DNA from: Lactococcus sp. dk101
Lineage (GTDB): Bacteria > Bacillota > Bacilli > Lactobacillales > Streptococcaceae
Length of the DNA stretch: 54,220 nt
Direction of reading: 5' to 3'
NCBI RefSeq assembly: GCF_009601055.1
Contig: NZ_WITI01000014.1
Coordinates: 1 to 54,220 of the forward strand
Program-made: the position numbers and the translations under genes
Notes under the pieces: model-generated
What the model was told of the DNA's origin: nothing
The model's input: only the letters and a program-made list of their open reading frames with translations
Database searches by the model: none
In this document: piece after piece, positions 24,921 to 34,504 of the stretch
Layout: each line of letters opens with the position of its first letter
Position numbering within the stretch: position 1 is the stretch's first letter

Positions 24921-26297
24921 TTATTGACCACGGTAATGTGGCATTTTCTTGGCACGATTGAGCTTGTTGACTTGGCGACCACGAGCAATCGCTACTGCCT
25001 CGTTTGGTACATCATCAATGACAACAGAACCGGCTGCGGTCAATCCGTTTTTACCAACATGAACAGGTGCAATCAAGGTTGTATTTGAGCCAATAAAAGC
25101 AAAGTCATCGATTTCAGTATTGAATTTATTGTGTCCGTCATAATTCGCTGTGATTGTTCCAGCTCCGAAATTGACTTTTTCGCCAACTGTAGCATTGCCA
25201 ATGTATGTCAAATGGCCTGCTTTTGTTCCTTTTCCAAGCGTTGAACTCTTGACTTCAACGAAGTTACCAACATGTACATCTTCGCTCAAGACGGTTTCAG
25301 GGCGCAAATGAGCATAAGGGCCAACGTTTGAACCAACGCTCATGCGACTTCCTTCGACTGTCGAATTGCGAATTTCTGTATCTGAATGAATTTCTGAATC
25401 AATAATGCGACTGCCGTTCGTGATATGTACATGATTAAAAATTGTCGTCTTACCTTTGATGACAACATTTCCTTCAATCACCGTTTCTGCACCGATTTCA
25501 ATGTCTGCATCGATATAAGTTGTTTCAGGGTCAATCAAAGTAACACCGTTAATCATGTGTTGTTTATTGATGCGCGCACGCATGATTTTTTCAGCCTGTG
25601 CAAGTGCAACACGGTCATTGACACCGAGGCTTTCGTTGAAATCATCGAGACTGAAGGCTGCAACCGTTTTTTGCATTGATTTGAAAATTTCAATGACATC
25701 GGTCAAATAATATTCGCCTTGTGCATTATTGGTTGTGATCTTGTTCAAAGCCATGAAAAGTGATTTGTTATCGAAAACGTAAGTCCCTGTGTTGATTTCT
25801 TTAATGGCTTTTTCTGACTCAGATGCGTCTTTTTGTTCAACAATTTTTTCAACAGAAAGATCATCGCCACGAACAATACGGCCGTAGCCTGTTGGATTTT
25901 CAGCAATGGCAGTCAAAATCGTTGCTGTTGCTTTTTGAGATTGGTGGTAAGCAAATAAACGGTTGAGCGTTTCGCCAGTAATCAAAGGTGTATCACCAGC
26001 AATGACAAGCGTCATGCCTTCTTGATCAGCGAGCAAATCAGCCGCGATTTTTACCGCATGTCCTGTTCCAAGCTGTTCACTTTGCTTGACATAGTTTGTT
26101 TCCTTAGGCAATGTGGCAATAACACGTTCTGCTTCATGCCCAACAATGACTATATTCTTTTCCGTATCAACTGACGAAACATGTGATAAGACATGAGCAA
26201 GCATTGATTTTCCAGCAACTTCATGAAGCACTTTTGGCAGTTTTGACTTCATGCGTGTCCCTTTGCCCGCCGCTAAAATAATGGCATATTTATTCAT
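24921..26297 (-). CDS. glmU: Bifunctional GlmU (GlcN-1-P acetyltransferase / UDP-GlcNAc pyrophosphorylase)
   Basis: A 458-aa enzyme of UDP-GlcNAc synthesis. The N-terminal nucleotidyltransferase carries [23 protein letters not shown], and QLGTGHA, AGDTPLI and NTGTY mark the uridyl site. From about residue 250 it becomes a left-handed beta-helix with hexapeptide repeats ([14 protein letters not shown] ... [22 protein letters not shown]) for acetyl transfer. First gene of the glmU-nudix-macP-mtnN run. Confidence 0.98.
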   Translation of the reverse strand: MNKYAIILAAGKGTRMKSKLPKVLHEVAGKSMLAHVLSHVSSVDTEKNIVIVGHEAERVIATLPKETNYVKQSEQLGTGHAVKIAADLLADQEGMTLVIAGDTPLITGETLNRLFAYHQSQKATATILTAIAENPTGYGRIVRGDDLSVEKIVEQKDASESEKAIKEINTGTYVFDNKSLFMALNKITTNNAQGEYYLTDVIEIFKSMQKTVAAFSLDDFNESLGVNDRVALAQAEKIMRARINKQHMINGVTLIDPETTYIDADIEIGAETVIEGNVVIKGKTTIFNHVHITNGSRIIDSEIHSDTEIRNSTVEGSRMSVGSNVGPYAHLRPETVLSEDVHVGNFVEVKSSTLGKGTKAGHLTYIGNATVGEKVNFGAGTITANYDGHNKFNTEIDDFAFIGSNTTLIAPVHVGKNGLTAAGSVVIDDVPNEAVAIARGRQVNKLNRAKKMPHYRGQ

Positions 26298-26531
26298 CGT
26301 TTTTCCTCCGATTTATCTCATTAAATTTTCATTTATATTATAGCTATTATATCATAAAACAAGCCCTTATTCAGTAAACACCTGTCTTTTATCAAAATGC
26401 CTCCCCTATTTTGAATATCATTCCTGCGGTCAGCACTGACAAGTAACGTATTTTTAAATCGTCAGCTTCTTTTTTTATTAAGGGCTTCTTTTTATGTTAA
26501 AATAGCCCTATCATATAGTTTGGAGAATCTC

Positions 26532-27323
26532 ATGAAAACAATTGGTTTTATTGGTGTTGGGAAAATGGCAACCGCCATTATTTCTGGTTTGGACAAAGAT
26601 AAATTTAAAGTATTTATTTCTGGCCGCGACATTAAAAAGACAAAACAACAAGCAAAAGACCTGCAAGTATCTGCTGTCAGCAGCCATCACGAATTGGTCG
26701 AAAAATCGGACTTGATCGTCTTATCTATCAAGCCACAAGTCCTTCCAAAAATCGCTGACGAAATCTTGTCAGCTCTGACCGCTGAAAAAACAATCCTCTC
26801 GATTGCTGCAGGTTATACTTTGAGCGATTTGGAACATTTGATGGCGCTTGAAAGTATGCCTATCATTCGAGTTATGCCAAATATCAACGCCCAAATCGGT
26901 CGTTCAACTTCTGCCATTGTCAAAAATGATTTTGTCAGCGATGACAGCTATGCCTTTGCCAAAGCAGTTTTTGAAAATGTGGGTTCTGTTCACGAAGTTG
27001 CTGAAAAAGATTTTTCTACATTTACAGCACTTGCTGGTTCAAGCCCTGCTTACATTTATATGTTTATTGACGCCCTGAGCCGAGCTGGTGTTTTGCACGG
27101 CATGTCAAAAGAAGCTTCACTTTCCATTGTTGCGGACACGGTTGCCGCTTCTGCAGAAATGGTGCTTCAATCTGGCGAAAATCCTTGGACTTTAGTTGAC
27201 CAAGTCTCAAGCCCTGGTGGAACTACTATCGCAGGTGTTGTCAGTCTTGAACAAAATCGCTTCGTAGCAACTGTCATCGACGCGATTACAGCAACGATTG
27301 ATAAGGAAAAAGGATTGATTTAA
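26532..27323 (+). CDS. proC: Pyrroline-5-carboxylate reductase
   Basis: A 263-aa NAD(P)H-dependent enzyme for the last step of proline synthesis. ATG 26532 follows TGGAGA; a four-codon longer reading would cover the SD. Rossmann motif IGFIGVGKMATAI (about 3-15); RVMPNINAQIGRS and the C-terminal signature SSPGGTTIAGVVSLEQ form the substrate site. It is a single plus-strand gene and contains several one-mismatch TGTCAG palindromes. Confidence 0.97.
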   Translation: MKTIGFIGVGKMATAIISGLDKDKFKVFISGRDIKKTKQQAKDLQVSAVSSHHELVEKSDLIVLSIKPQVLPKIADEILSALTAEKTILSIAAGYTLSDLEHLMALESMPIIRVMPNINAQIGRSTSAIVKNDFVSDDSYAFAKAVFENVGSVHEVAEKDFSTFTALAGSSPAYIYMFIDALSRAGVLHGMSKEASLSIVADTVAASAEMVLQSGENPWTLVDQVSSPGGTTIAGVVSLEQNRFVATVIDAITATIDKEKGLI

Positions 27324-27326
27324 TAT

Positions 27327-27352
27327 AAAGTGTCTGAAGAGACACTTTTTTT
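27327..27352 (+). terminator. proC terminator
   Basis: AAAGTGTCT/AGACACTTT hairpin with a GA loop and a T tract. Confidence 0.85.
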
Positions 27353-27488
27353 GATGAAGAAAGTATTTTTCCCTTTCATGCATCAGCGGTCTCTGTCATC
27401 AAATACAACCACTCGCTTTAACAAACGAGAAACTATCGACAATCAAGAACCTATCAAAGCTGACAAAAACCATTTTCAGCAGAAAAAC

Positions 27489-27517
27489 TTGTCAAAGCTG
27501 ACAAAATAGTGTATGAT
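27489..27517 (+). promoter_or_regulatory. rpsO promoter
   Basis: TTGTCA (27489-27494), 17-bp spacer and TATGAT (27512-27517). The -35 overlaps TGTCAAAGCTGACA (27490-27503), a one-mismatch TGTCAG palindrome. About 85 nt of leader follow, with a CTTGG/CCAAG stem, where S15 could autoregulate; no family match was confirmed. Confidence 0.7.
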
Positions 27518-27607
27518 AGGAGAGTAGTTTTTTACAACTTTTTCTTGGTTTCACGCTTGCCAAGCTGATACTCGGAAAGAGCAATAAATTCAAAGGAGAA
27601 AAAACTC

Positions 27608-27877
27608 ATGGCAATTTCAAAAGAAGTAAAATCAGAAATCATCGCTAAGTTCGCCCGCAAAGAAGGCGATACTGGTTCACCTGAAGTACAAATCGCTGTA
27701 CTTACTTGGGAAATCAACCACCTTAACGACCACATCAAATCACACAAAAAAGACCACGCAACTTACCGTGGATTGATGAAAAAAATCGGTCACCGTCGTA
27801 ACCTCTTGTCATACCTTCGTTCAAAAGATATCCAACGTTACCGCGAATTGATCGCAGCTCTTGGACTTCGTCGTTAA
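27608..27877 (+). CDS. rpsO: 30S ribosomal protein S15
   Basis: An 89-aa primary 16S rRNA-binding protein. Helical throughout with [30 protein letters not shown] and the RNA-contacting [18 protein letters not shown] tail. SD CAAAGGAG. Codon use is highly biased. Monocistronic with its own promoter and terminator. Confidence 0.99.
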   Translation: MAISKEVKSEIIAKFARKEGDTGSPEVQIAVLTWEINHLNDHIKSHKKDHATYRGLMKKIGHRRNLLSYLRSKDIQRYRELIAALGLRR

Positions 27878-27893
27878 TTCGTCAACATTCAAG

Positions 27894-27919
27894 CAAAAAA
27901 AGAGCCTCGGCTCTTTTTT
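27894..27919 (+). terminator. rpsO terminator
   Basis: AAAAAAGAGCC/GGCTCTTTTTT hairpin with a TC loop. Confidence 0.9.
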
Positions 27920-27931
27920 TATTTTCTTAAC

Positions 27932-27966
27932 ATTAAAAAATCTATCCTCAAAGGATAGATTTTTTT
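27932..27966 (-). terminator. pknB terminator
   Basis: On minus, AAAAAATCTATCC/GGATAGATTTTTT around a five-nt loop, directly at the pknB stop. Confidence 0.85.
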
Positions 27967-29864
27967 TAATTACTTGATTGGGTAGTCGTCGTTTCAGATG
28001 AACTAGACGTTGTTGGACTTGATGAACTTTCCGTTGTTGATGAACTTGAACTAGGCGAGCTACTACTACTACTTGATTCTGAAGTAGAGCTTGATGAACT
28101 TGACGAGCTTGATGAACTTTCAACAGCTTGTGTCACATCAATAACAATTTGTGTGTCCAATGTATAAGACTTGCCAACTTCAACATTCAAACCAGCGACC
28201 CAGCCACTTGTTGAACCAGGCGTTGCGATTGGATTGAGGGTTACATTGGTAAAGCCAAGATTTTGCAATGCGCTTTGATAGCTGACTGCATTTTGTCCTC
28301 GATATGACGGAATGGTTGCTTCTGCACCTTTCGAAATTTCAAAGACAATCTTATCGTTACCAGAAGTGTCAAAACTTTCTCCCTTAGCTGGTGTTTGTTT
28401 AAAGATTGTACCAGCCTTGTAAGAATCATTGGCGACATAATTTTTAGTGACCATGTCTGAAGTAATGTTATATTTAACCAACAAGTCGTTTAATGCTGAG
28501 TCAATATCTTGACCAACATAATTGTCCATGCTAATCACATTTGAATTTCCTTTAGAAACGTAAATGTTGACAGAGCTATTTTCGCGAACTTCTGTACCAG
28601 AAGCAGGGTCAGTTTTCATTACTTTACCTGATTCAACATCGGTACTTTGTTGTTTGATTTGTTTTCCGACTTTTAGATTGGCTGCTTGAATCTCAGTTTT
28701 CGCTTCATCATAAGTTAAGCCTGCAACATCTGGTACCGTCGTATTCTTAGGTGTCATTGATGTCCAAGCAAATGCCACACCGGCAATAACAGCAATCAAG
28801 ACAATAATCAGTGCAATTAAACCTTTACGTGATTTTTTCTTGGGCTTATTATTTTCAGGTGTTTTTTCTGCTGCTTCAGCTTTGGCGTCGTCCGTTTGTT
28901 CAGAATGACGCTCCGGCATCTTATCCGCTTTTGAATCAATCAATGGCTTGGTATCATAAGGATTGATCAAGTTTGACGGCATCATTTTCGTCGCACTATT
29001 ATCCTTTTTAAAGACCAATTTTTCTTCGCCACGGCGCTCAGGGCTAGTTGAAGTAGCCAAATCTTCCATCATCTCTGTTACGTCAGCATAACGGTCATTC
29101 ATATCTTTGGCTGTTGCTCTGATGACAACATTTTCCAAAGCCTGTGGCACATCATGGTTTAGATTGATGATACTAGGAATGTTTTCTTGGAAGTGTTTCA
29201 AGGCAATGGCAACTGCTGAGTCTCCATCAAATGGAATTTGACCTGTGAGTAACTCAAAAAGAATAATCCCAATCGCATAAATATCCGATTGAACTGTTGC
29301 ATTTGCACCACGTGCTTGTTCTGGTGACAGATAATGAACTGAACCAAACATTGTATTCGTTTGCGTCAATGACGTTTCAGATAAAGCCTTAGCAATCCCA
29401 AAGTCTGTAACTTTAACAAGACCGCTATTTGAAATCATGACATTTTGGGGCTTCAAGTCACGGTGAATAATCCCATGACCATGCGCCATTTCCATAGCAG
29501 ATAGAATTTCCATCGTGATTGAAATGGCTTCCTCATTTGATAGAGGTGCGCGTCCATTGATATACTGCTTCAATGTCATCCCATCAATGAATTCCATGAC
29601 GATATACTGTTGATTTTCGTATTCACCAACGTCTGAAATTCCTACAATATTTGGGTGAGAAAGCTCTGCCATCGCAAAAGCTTCACGCTGAAAACGGGCG
29701 ATTGCAATATTATCATTTTCGAAATTTGACCGTAAAACCTTGATGGCTACTGGGCGATGATCAAGGAAAGTATCCTCTCCTTTATACACATTTGCCATGC
29801 CTCCTCGGCCAATTTCAGTGATGATTTTATATCGATCTGCAAAGATTTTCCCGATTTGAATCAT
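27966..29864 (-). CDS. pknB: PASTA-domain Ser/Thr protein kinase PknB/StkP
   Basis: A 632-aa membrane kinase that couples cell wall state to division. The kinase domain (about 10-270) has [36 protein letters not shown] and an activation loop with Thr residues ([17 protein letters not shown]). One transmembrane helix (about 347-368, [20 protein letters not shown]) leads to three extracellular PASTA repeats (about 373-575). After them comes an unusual tail of about 55 residues that is almost only Ser, Thr and Glu. Its start overlaps the pppL stop by 4 bp. Confidence 0.97.
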   Translation of the reverse strand: MIQIGKIFADRYKIITEIGRGGMANVYKGEDTFLDHRPVAIKVLRSNFENDNIAIARFQREAFAMAELSHPNIVGISDVGEYENQQYIVMEFIDGMTLKQYINGRAPLSNEEAISITMEILSAMEMAHGHGIIHRDLKPQNVMISNSGLVKVTDFGIAKALSETSLTQTNTMFGSVHYLSPEQARGANATVQSDIYAIGIILFELLTGQIPFDGDSAVAIALKHFQENIPSIINLNHDVPQALENVVIRATAKDMNDRYADVTEMMEDLATSTSPERRGEEKLVFKKDNSATKMMPSNLINPYDTKPLIDSKADKMPERHSEQTDDAKAEAAEKTPENNKPKKKSRKGLIALIIVLIAVIAGVAFAWTSMTPKNTTVPDVAGLTYDEAKTEIQAANLKVGKQIKQQSTDVESGKVMKTDPASGTEVRENSSVNIYVSKGNSNVISMDNYVGQDIDSALNDLLVKYNITSDMVTKNYVANDSYKAGTIFKQTPAKGESFDTSGNDKIVFEISKGAEATIPSYRGQNAVSYQSALQNLGFTNVTLNPIATPGSTSGWVAGLNVEVGKSYTLDTQIVIDVTQAVESSSSSSSSSSSTSESSSSSSSPSSSSSTTESSSSPTTSSSSETTTTQSSN

Positions 29865-30640
29865 CTAGGATCCTCCTGAGAAATATTTTCTAAGTCTGAC
29901 GCTTGATCACAATGAACGAGAACAACTGTGATATTATCATTTCCACCATGTTCATTGGCAAGACGAATAAGCGCTTCGGCCTTATTGTCCAAGCTTAAAT
30001 CTTCACGCTCTACCACTTCCATGATTTCATGGGCAGACACCATATTGGTGAGACCATCTGAATTGATCAAAATAAAGTCGTTTATTTTCAAATCAAAAGT
30101 TTGAATGTCTGCTTGAACTTCCGTAGGTTGACCGAGTGAACGTGTAATAATATTTTTATTTGGATGCACTTCGGCTTCGGCTTCGGTAATTTGTCCAGCA
30201 TCAACCAACTCTTGAACGAGTGAATGATCGACTGTAATTTTGTTTAATTCATTGTCTCGAATTAAATATTTGCGACTGTCGCCGACATGGGCTGAAATGG
30301 CACGACCATTCTTGATAATTAAGGCTTCTAACGTTGTTCCCATGCCTCTGTATTCATCAAGTTGACCAAGATTTGCAATGTTTTCATTTTCATTGCGAAT
30401 TTGATTACGTAACCATGTTTCAATTGTTTCATCTGGTGTTCCTTGGTCAAAAAATGACTCCGTCCAGAGTTTCCCTAAGTCTTCGACTGTAAGTTTGCTT
30501 GCGACATTTCCGGCTTTATGACCACCCATACCGTCTGCCAAAAGAAAGAGGCGAAAGCCTGCACGATTGACAAATGTTCCGGCATAATCTTGGTTGGTGC
30601 TACGTTTTGAGCCAATGTCCGATAAGATACTATATTCCAC
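29861..30640 (-). CDS. pppL: PP2C-family Ser/Thr phosphatase PppL/Stp
   Basis: A 259-aa metal-dependent phosphatase partner of PknB. PP2C motifs: [27 protein letters not shown] (metal Asp), [22 protein letters not shown] and [11 protein letters not shown] (metal Asp). Translation is coupled to pknB by a 4-bp overlap, and rsmB lies upstream on the same strand, the conserved order. Confidence 0.97.
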   Translation of the reverse strand: MEYSILSDIGSKRSTNQDYAGTFVNRAGFRLFLLADGMGGHKAGNVASKLTVEDLGKLWTESFFDQGTPDETIETWLRNQIRNENENIANLGQLDEYRGMGTTLEALIIKNGRAISAHVGDSRKYLIRDNELNKITVDHSLVQELVDAGQITEAEAEVHPNKNIITRSLGQPTEVQADIQTFDLKINDFILINSDGLTNMVSAHEIMEVVEREDLSLDNKAEALIRLANEHGGNDNITVVLVHCDQASDLENISQEDPR

Positions 30641-30805
30641 TTTTTCTCCTTAAAGAATAAGTTTATTTAAAATTAAGAATTTTACATCCCCATGACTGCT
30701 TCTTTTGAACAGCTGAGTATGATGATATTCAATTATTATAATAAAAGAAAGTTGCAAAAAACAAGTCATTTGATTGATTTTTACACTTCATATCATATTT
30801 AAATT

Positions 30806-32074
30806 CTAATTTTTTCTAAATTTAGCGACAAAAAATCCGTCGGTGTGATACATTTCAGGCGTCAAAAAGATGCAGCCGTCTGTGATAATATCGTTCTTTT
30901 CGTGGGAGATTGTTACTTGCTCAAAGTCTTCGTGGCTAGCGAGAAACGCTTTTATCACATCAAAATTTTCTTCATCGAAGATTGTGCAAGTACTATAAAC
31001 CATTATACCATTTTTTTTCAAAGATTTCGATGCACTATCTAAGATTTTTAGTTGAATATCATGCAAATTGCTGAAATCCGAACTTTCTTTCCGATAACGA
31101 ATGTCTGGCTTTCTACGAATTAAGCCTATGCCTGAGCAAGGGGCGTCCACTAAAATACGATCAAATTTTTCTGCACCAAAATTTTCATAAATCTCAGTCG
31201 CATCCATTTTTTCTGTCGTAATTTTATCAGCAACACCTTGACGTTGGGCATTGTCTTCAATCAGCTTGAGTTTATGGTCATACAAATCCAATGCTATGAT
31301 ATGTCCTGTTGTCAAATAGCTTGCCATGTGTGTTGTTTTACCACCTGGTGCCGCGCAGGCGTCAAGCACGATTTCATCGCCTTGAAGCTCAAGTTGAGGG
31401 GCAACCAACTGGCTAGACTCATCCTGAATGGTATATTTTCCAGCTAAAAAGTCTTGTTTAGCTGCAAAATTTCCGCTGTCAGCAATGACCGCTGTCTCTG
31501 TCAGCTCTGACGGACGCGTTCCCGCGATTTCGACCGTTTTATCAATCACGCGCAAACTGACATGACTTGGTGTTTCAAGACTTTCCAAAATAGCACCTGT
31601 TCTTTTTCCACCAAATTGTTTGACCATTTTGTCAAGCAAAAGTTTTGGCATCGAATATTTAATTTCCCAGGTTTTTGGTTCTTCATCTTTGTGTTCAGAA
31701 CGCGTGAATGAGCGCATAACAGCATTCACAAAGTTGGCAGTAGATTGTCCATCTTGAATTTTGGCAATCTTAACTGCTTCATCAACTGCAGCTGAGGTTG
31801 GAACTTTGTCCATAAACTGAATTTGATAGATGGTCATGTTAAGCAACATTTGAACCCACGGTTTTGGTGCTTTTTTCAAAAATGGACGGCTGTACCATTC
31901 GAGCAAGTCTTTTTTAGAGACGACACCATAAACAAGTGCCGTAATGAATGGTTTGTCGATTTCTTCAATCACATTGTCTCTGAGATGACGGTCAAGCGAA
32001 ATATTAGCATAAGCGTCATTTCCAAAAATGTCATTTAGCACCTCAAGTGCGATTTGTCTTGCATTTTTTTTCAT
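30806..32074 (-). CDS. rsmB: 16S rRNA m5C967 methyltransferase RsmB (Sun)
   Basis: A 422-aa enzyme with an N-terminal NusB-like RNA-binding domain (about 1-140) and a C-terminal SAM methyltransferase. Motifs are LDACAAPGGKTTHMA (SAM site), VDAPCSGIGLIRRKPDIRY (catalytic Cys region) and MVYSTCTIFDEEN (second Cys). It is part of the fmt-rsmB-pppL-pknB cluster, but separated from fmt here by an extra membrane protein gene. Confidence 0.96.
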   Translation of the reverse strand: MKKNARQIALEVLNDIFGNDAYANISLDRHLRDNVIEEIDKPFITALVYGVVSKKDLLEWYSRPFLKKAPKPWVQMLLNMTIYQIQFMDKVPTSAAVDEAVKIAKIQDGQSTANFVNAVMRSFTRSEHKDEEPKTWEIKYSMPKLLLDKMVKQFGGKRTGAILESLETPSHVSLRVIDKTVEIAGTRPSELTETAVIADSGNFAAKQDFLAGKYTIQDESSQLVAPQLELQGDEIVLDACAAPGGKTTHMASYLTTGHIIALDLYDHKLKLIEDNAQRQGVADKITTEKMDATEIYENFGAEKFDRILVDAPCSGIGLIRRKPDIRYRKESSDFSNLHDIQLKILDSASKSLKKNGIMVYSTCTIFDEENFDVIKAFLASHEDFEQVTISHEKNDIITDGCIFLTPEMYHTDGFFVAKFRKN

Positions 32075-32091
32075 AAAGTAATTGTACCATA

Positions 32092-32116
32092 AAAGCCCAC
32101 CTATTGATGAGCTTTC
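32092..32116 (-). terminator. Terminator after the 252-aa membrane-anchored protein gene
   Basis: On minus, AAAGCTCA/TGGGCTTT stem (one G-T/mismatch) followed by TAT-rich sequence. Moderate strength; partial read-through into rsmB is likely. Confidence 0.5.
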
Positions 32117-32128
32117 TGGACTATTCTC

Positions 32129-32887
32129 TTAATTTTTCAAGAGTTTAAGCGTTTCTTTATCGAGTTTCCATTGTTCAGCGTATGCATCGCCTGAAAATGA
32201 AAGATAACTTGTGCCGTCATAGATGGTGACAACGGAAGCTTGCATACTGACCGAGCAGTTTTTATCGTTGTACAGATATATTTCATCTGTTGATTTAACT
32301 CTGCCTAGGTCGGAATCTAAAATCCCATATTTTGGTTTTTGAGCCGTCACTTTTTTCAATGCAGCAATCAATTTGGCTTGATTATTTTCATCCATCTTTT
32401 TAAGACTTGATTCAAAAAAATTTCCTGATTTTGGATAGACACGATGTTCCAAATATTTTGGATTTAGAAATTCAAGATTTTCATGTCCTTTTTTCATGTT
32501 TTTTGAAACCCAAATGGCGGACATGAGATTATATCCGTCATCCTTTTTCTTAGCCCCTTTAAATTCAATTTCAGCAATCATTTTTTCTTGTGGAATTTTA
32601 TTAAATTTCCAATATTCAGCTTTAGATTTTTCTGTCTTTTTACGCAAATATGTTGCATCGTATATCGTCAAGTGACTATCGTCATCTTTGACAGTATAAT
32701 TTAATCTGAAATAAGGCGACATATAGTAGGTTTGGCCTTGAACGATTGTTTTCTCAATGTCGGTATTTACCTTATATCTTGAAAAGGGCAATGGAATTGA
32801 CGTTTGCAACAAGAAAAGAAATGTGCAATAAGTCAAAACGCCAAGTCCAATAACGACACCAAAAATAATTTTTCCAATATTTTTCAT
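32129..32887 (-). CDS. Membrane-anchored extracellular hypothetical protein (252 aa)
   Basis: ATG 32887 follows GGGAGA at proper spacing; a 4-codon longer TTG reading is less likely. Residues about 5-28 are one hydrophobic helix (IIFGVVIGLGVLTYCTFLFLL) and the remainder is hydrophilic, lysine-rich and probably outside the cell, with many Tyr and Asp residues and one late cysteine. Family not recognised. It interrupts the usual fmt-rsmB adjacency and carries its own weak terminator, suggesting a lineage-specific insertion into a conserved operon. Confidence 0.8.
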   Translation of the reverse strand: MKNIGKIIFGVVIGLGVLTYCTFLFLLQTSIPLPFSRYKVNTDIEKTIVQGQTYYMSPYFRLNYTVKDDDSHLTIYDATYLRKKTEKSKAEYWKFNKIPQEKMIAEIEFKGAKKKDDGYNLMSAIWVSKNMKKGHENLEFLNPKYLEHRVYPKSGNFFESSLKKMDENNQAKLIAALKKVTAQKPKYGILDSDLGRVKSTDEIYLYNDKNCSVSMQASVVTIYDGTSYLSFSGDAYAEQWKLDKETLKLLKN

Positions 32888-32931
32888 AATTTCTCCCAAA
32901 ATTACTTTAACACTGTTTTAAGCGAATACTT

Positions 32932-33882
32932 TTACTCCCCAAAAATATCGCCGACGGCTAGTTTTTGCCCCAATCCATTTAAATAACTTGCAATATCCAT
33001 TTGTGGTTTTCCTGCAGGTTGGACACGTTGAAGTGATAAAACGCCATTGCCTGTTGCAACAAGCAGGTGCTTTTTCGTCTTCTCAATGACGCTACCTGCT
33101 TTTGCAGTCGTTGCTACATCTGGAACTTCCACCACTTCATAGATTTTAAAACGTTCGCCATTCAAAAATGTATGTGCAATCGGAAATGGGTTCATGCCAC
33201 GGACTTGATTGAAAATCTCACGCGCTGATTTATTCCAGTCAATTTTTTCTTCTTCTGGTGCAATGTTTGGACTAAAAGTAACTTGAGATTCATCTTGTGC
33301 CACCGGTTTGAGCTCTCCTGACAAGTATTTTGGCAAGGTCTCAAGCAACAAATCACGGCCGACAATTGCCAATTTGTCAAACATGGTTCCTAAATTATCT
33401 TCTTCAAGAATTGGAATTGGGGCTTGTGAAATCATATCACCAGCGTCCATTTTTTTAACCATTTCCATAATGGTAATGCCTGCTTTTTCGTCGCCATTCA
33501 TAATCGCATATTGAATTGGCGCACCTCCACGATATTTTGGCAAAAGGCTACCATGCGTATTGACTGCAAAGCTAACTGAATCGAGCAATTTTGTTGGTAA
33601 AAATTGGCCAAAAGCAGCCGTCACAATACCATCTGCACCAAGTGCCATCAGATCTTCCATTTCTTGTGAACCTGACAATTTTTCAGGCTGATAAACTGGC
33701 AAATCGTGAGCAAGTGCGACAACTTTAACAGGTGTCATTTTGAGCTCATGTTTTCTGCCTACCTTGCGATCGGGCTGAGTTACAACAGCCAAAATCTCAT
33801 AAGCTTCGCTATCAATAATTCCTTGTAAAACTGTTGCTGCAAAGTCTGGTGTTCCCATAAATAAAATTTTTGTTTTTGTCAT
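32932..33882 (-). CDS. fmt: Methionyl-tRNA formyltransferase
   Basis: A 316-aa enzyme that formylates initiator Met-tRNA using 10-formyl-THF. [14 protein letters not shown] at the N-terminus, [24 protein letters not shown] (folate site with catalytic Asn/His and downstream Asp) and the C-terminal tRNA-binding OB-like domain ending in [21 protein letters not shown]. Located in the gmk-rpoZ-priA-fmt-rsmB run. Confidence 0.98.
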   Translation of the reverse strand: MTKTKILFMGTPDFAATVLQGIIDSEAYEILAVVTQPDRKVGRKHELKMTPVKVVALAHDLPVYQPEKLSGSQEMEDLMALGADGIVTAAFGQFLPTKLLDSVSFAVNTHGSLLPKYRGGAPIQYAIMNGDEKAGITIMEMVKKMDAGDMISQAPIPILEEDNLGTMFDKLAIVGRDLLLETLPKYLSGELKPVAQDESQVTFSPNIAPEEEKIDWNKSAREIFNQVRGMNPFPIAHTFLNGERFKIYEVVEVPDVATTAKAGSVIEKTKKHLLVATGNGVLSLQRVQPAGKPQMDIASYLNGLGQKLAVGDIFGE

Positions 33883-33926
33883 TTTTTCTCCTGTTCGATT
33901 ATTTTTAAAATTAAAAAATAGAGTAT

Positions 33927-34442
33927 CTATTTTTCCACATCAGAGGGAAAAGTGGATAAAATTTTCCAGTTTTCATACACCTCGGACTTACCCACATCCG
34001 GATAAGCATTTATTTCTGCAATTACTTTGAGGATAAGTGGAGAACTATTGGCTTCTGTCAGTACTGACAGCTTTTTCCACATTGCCTCGTCCGAGTCATT
34101 TTTCCCGTCAGCCACCATTTTCGGCAAATCTTGCCGCTCACTACTCACAGAAATATTATAAAGATTAAAAACGTGATGTTTGACAAGCACTGCCTCATTT
34201 TCGTAAACCCAGGCTGAATAAAGGCGACTATTTTCTGCGTCAAGAACTGAAAAACCTGTTTCTTCCAAAACTTCACGGTCTAATGTTTCTCTCATTGACT
34301 CGCCAATTTCCTGAGAGCCGCCTGGCAAATCGTAACGATTTTGATAGGGGCCCGAATTCTTCTTGATGACCAGCAATTTATCCTCTTTAATTGCCACGCC
34401 ATAAACGCCAAAATGCTTGCCAAGTTTGAAATTAGTTTTCAT
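33927..34442 (-). CDS. Nudix hydrolase
   Basis: A 171-aa Nudix protein with the box [25 protein letters not shown]-terminal [16 protein letters not shown] and the later [13 protein letters not shown] are typical of generic nucleotide-pyrophosphatase members. The start is uncertain: ATG 34442 was chosen, but a GTG 9 bp upstream is equally weakly served by an SD. Placed between priA and fmt, where most relatives have none; substrate unknown. A perfect TGTCAGTACTGACA lies inside the coding sequence. Confidence 0.85.
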   Translation of the reverse strand: MKTNFKLGKHFGVYGVAIKEDKLLVIKKNSGPYQNRYDLPGGSQEIGESMRETLDREVLEETGFSVLDAENSRLYSAWVYENEAVLVKHHVFNLYNISVSSERQDLPKMVADGKNDSDEAMWKKLSVLTEANSSPLILKVIAEINAYPDVGKSEVYENWKILSTFPSDVEK

Positions 34443-34504
34443 TTTATTCACATTTTCTGTTTAAATTTTATTATTCATCTGTTTTCACAACTGAGTTTTC
34501 TTGG

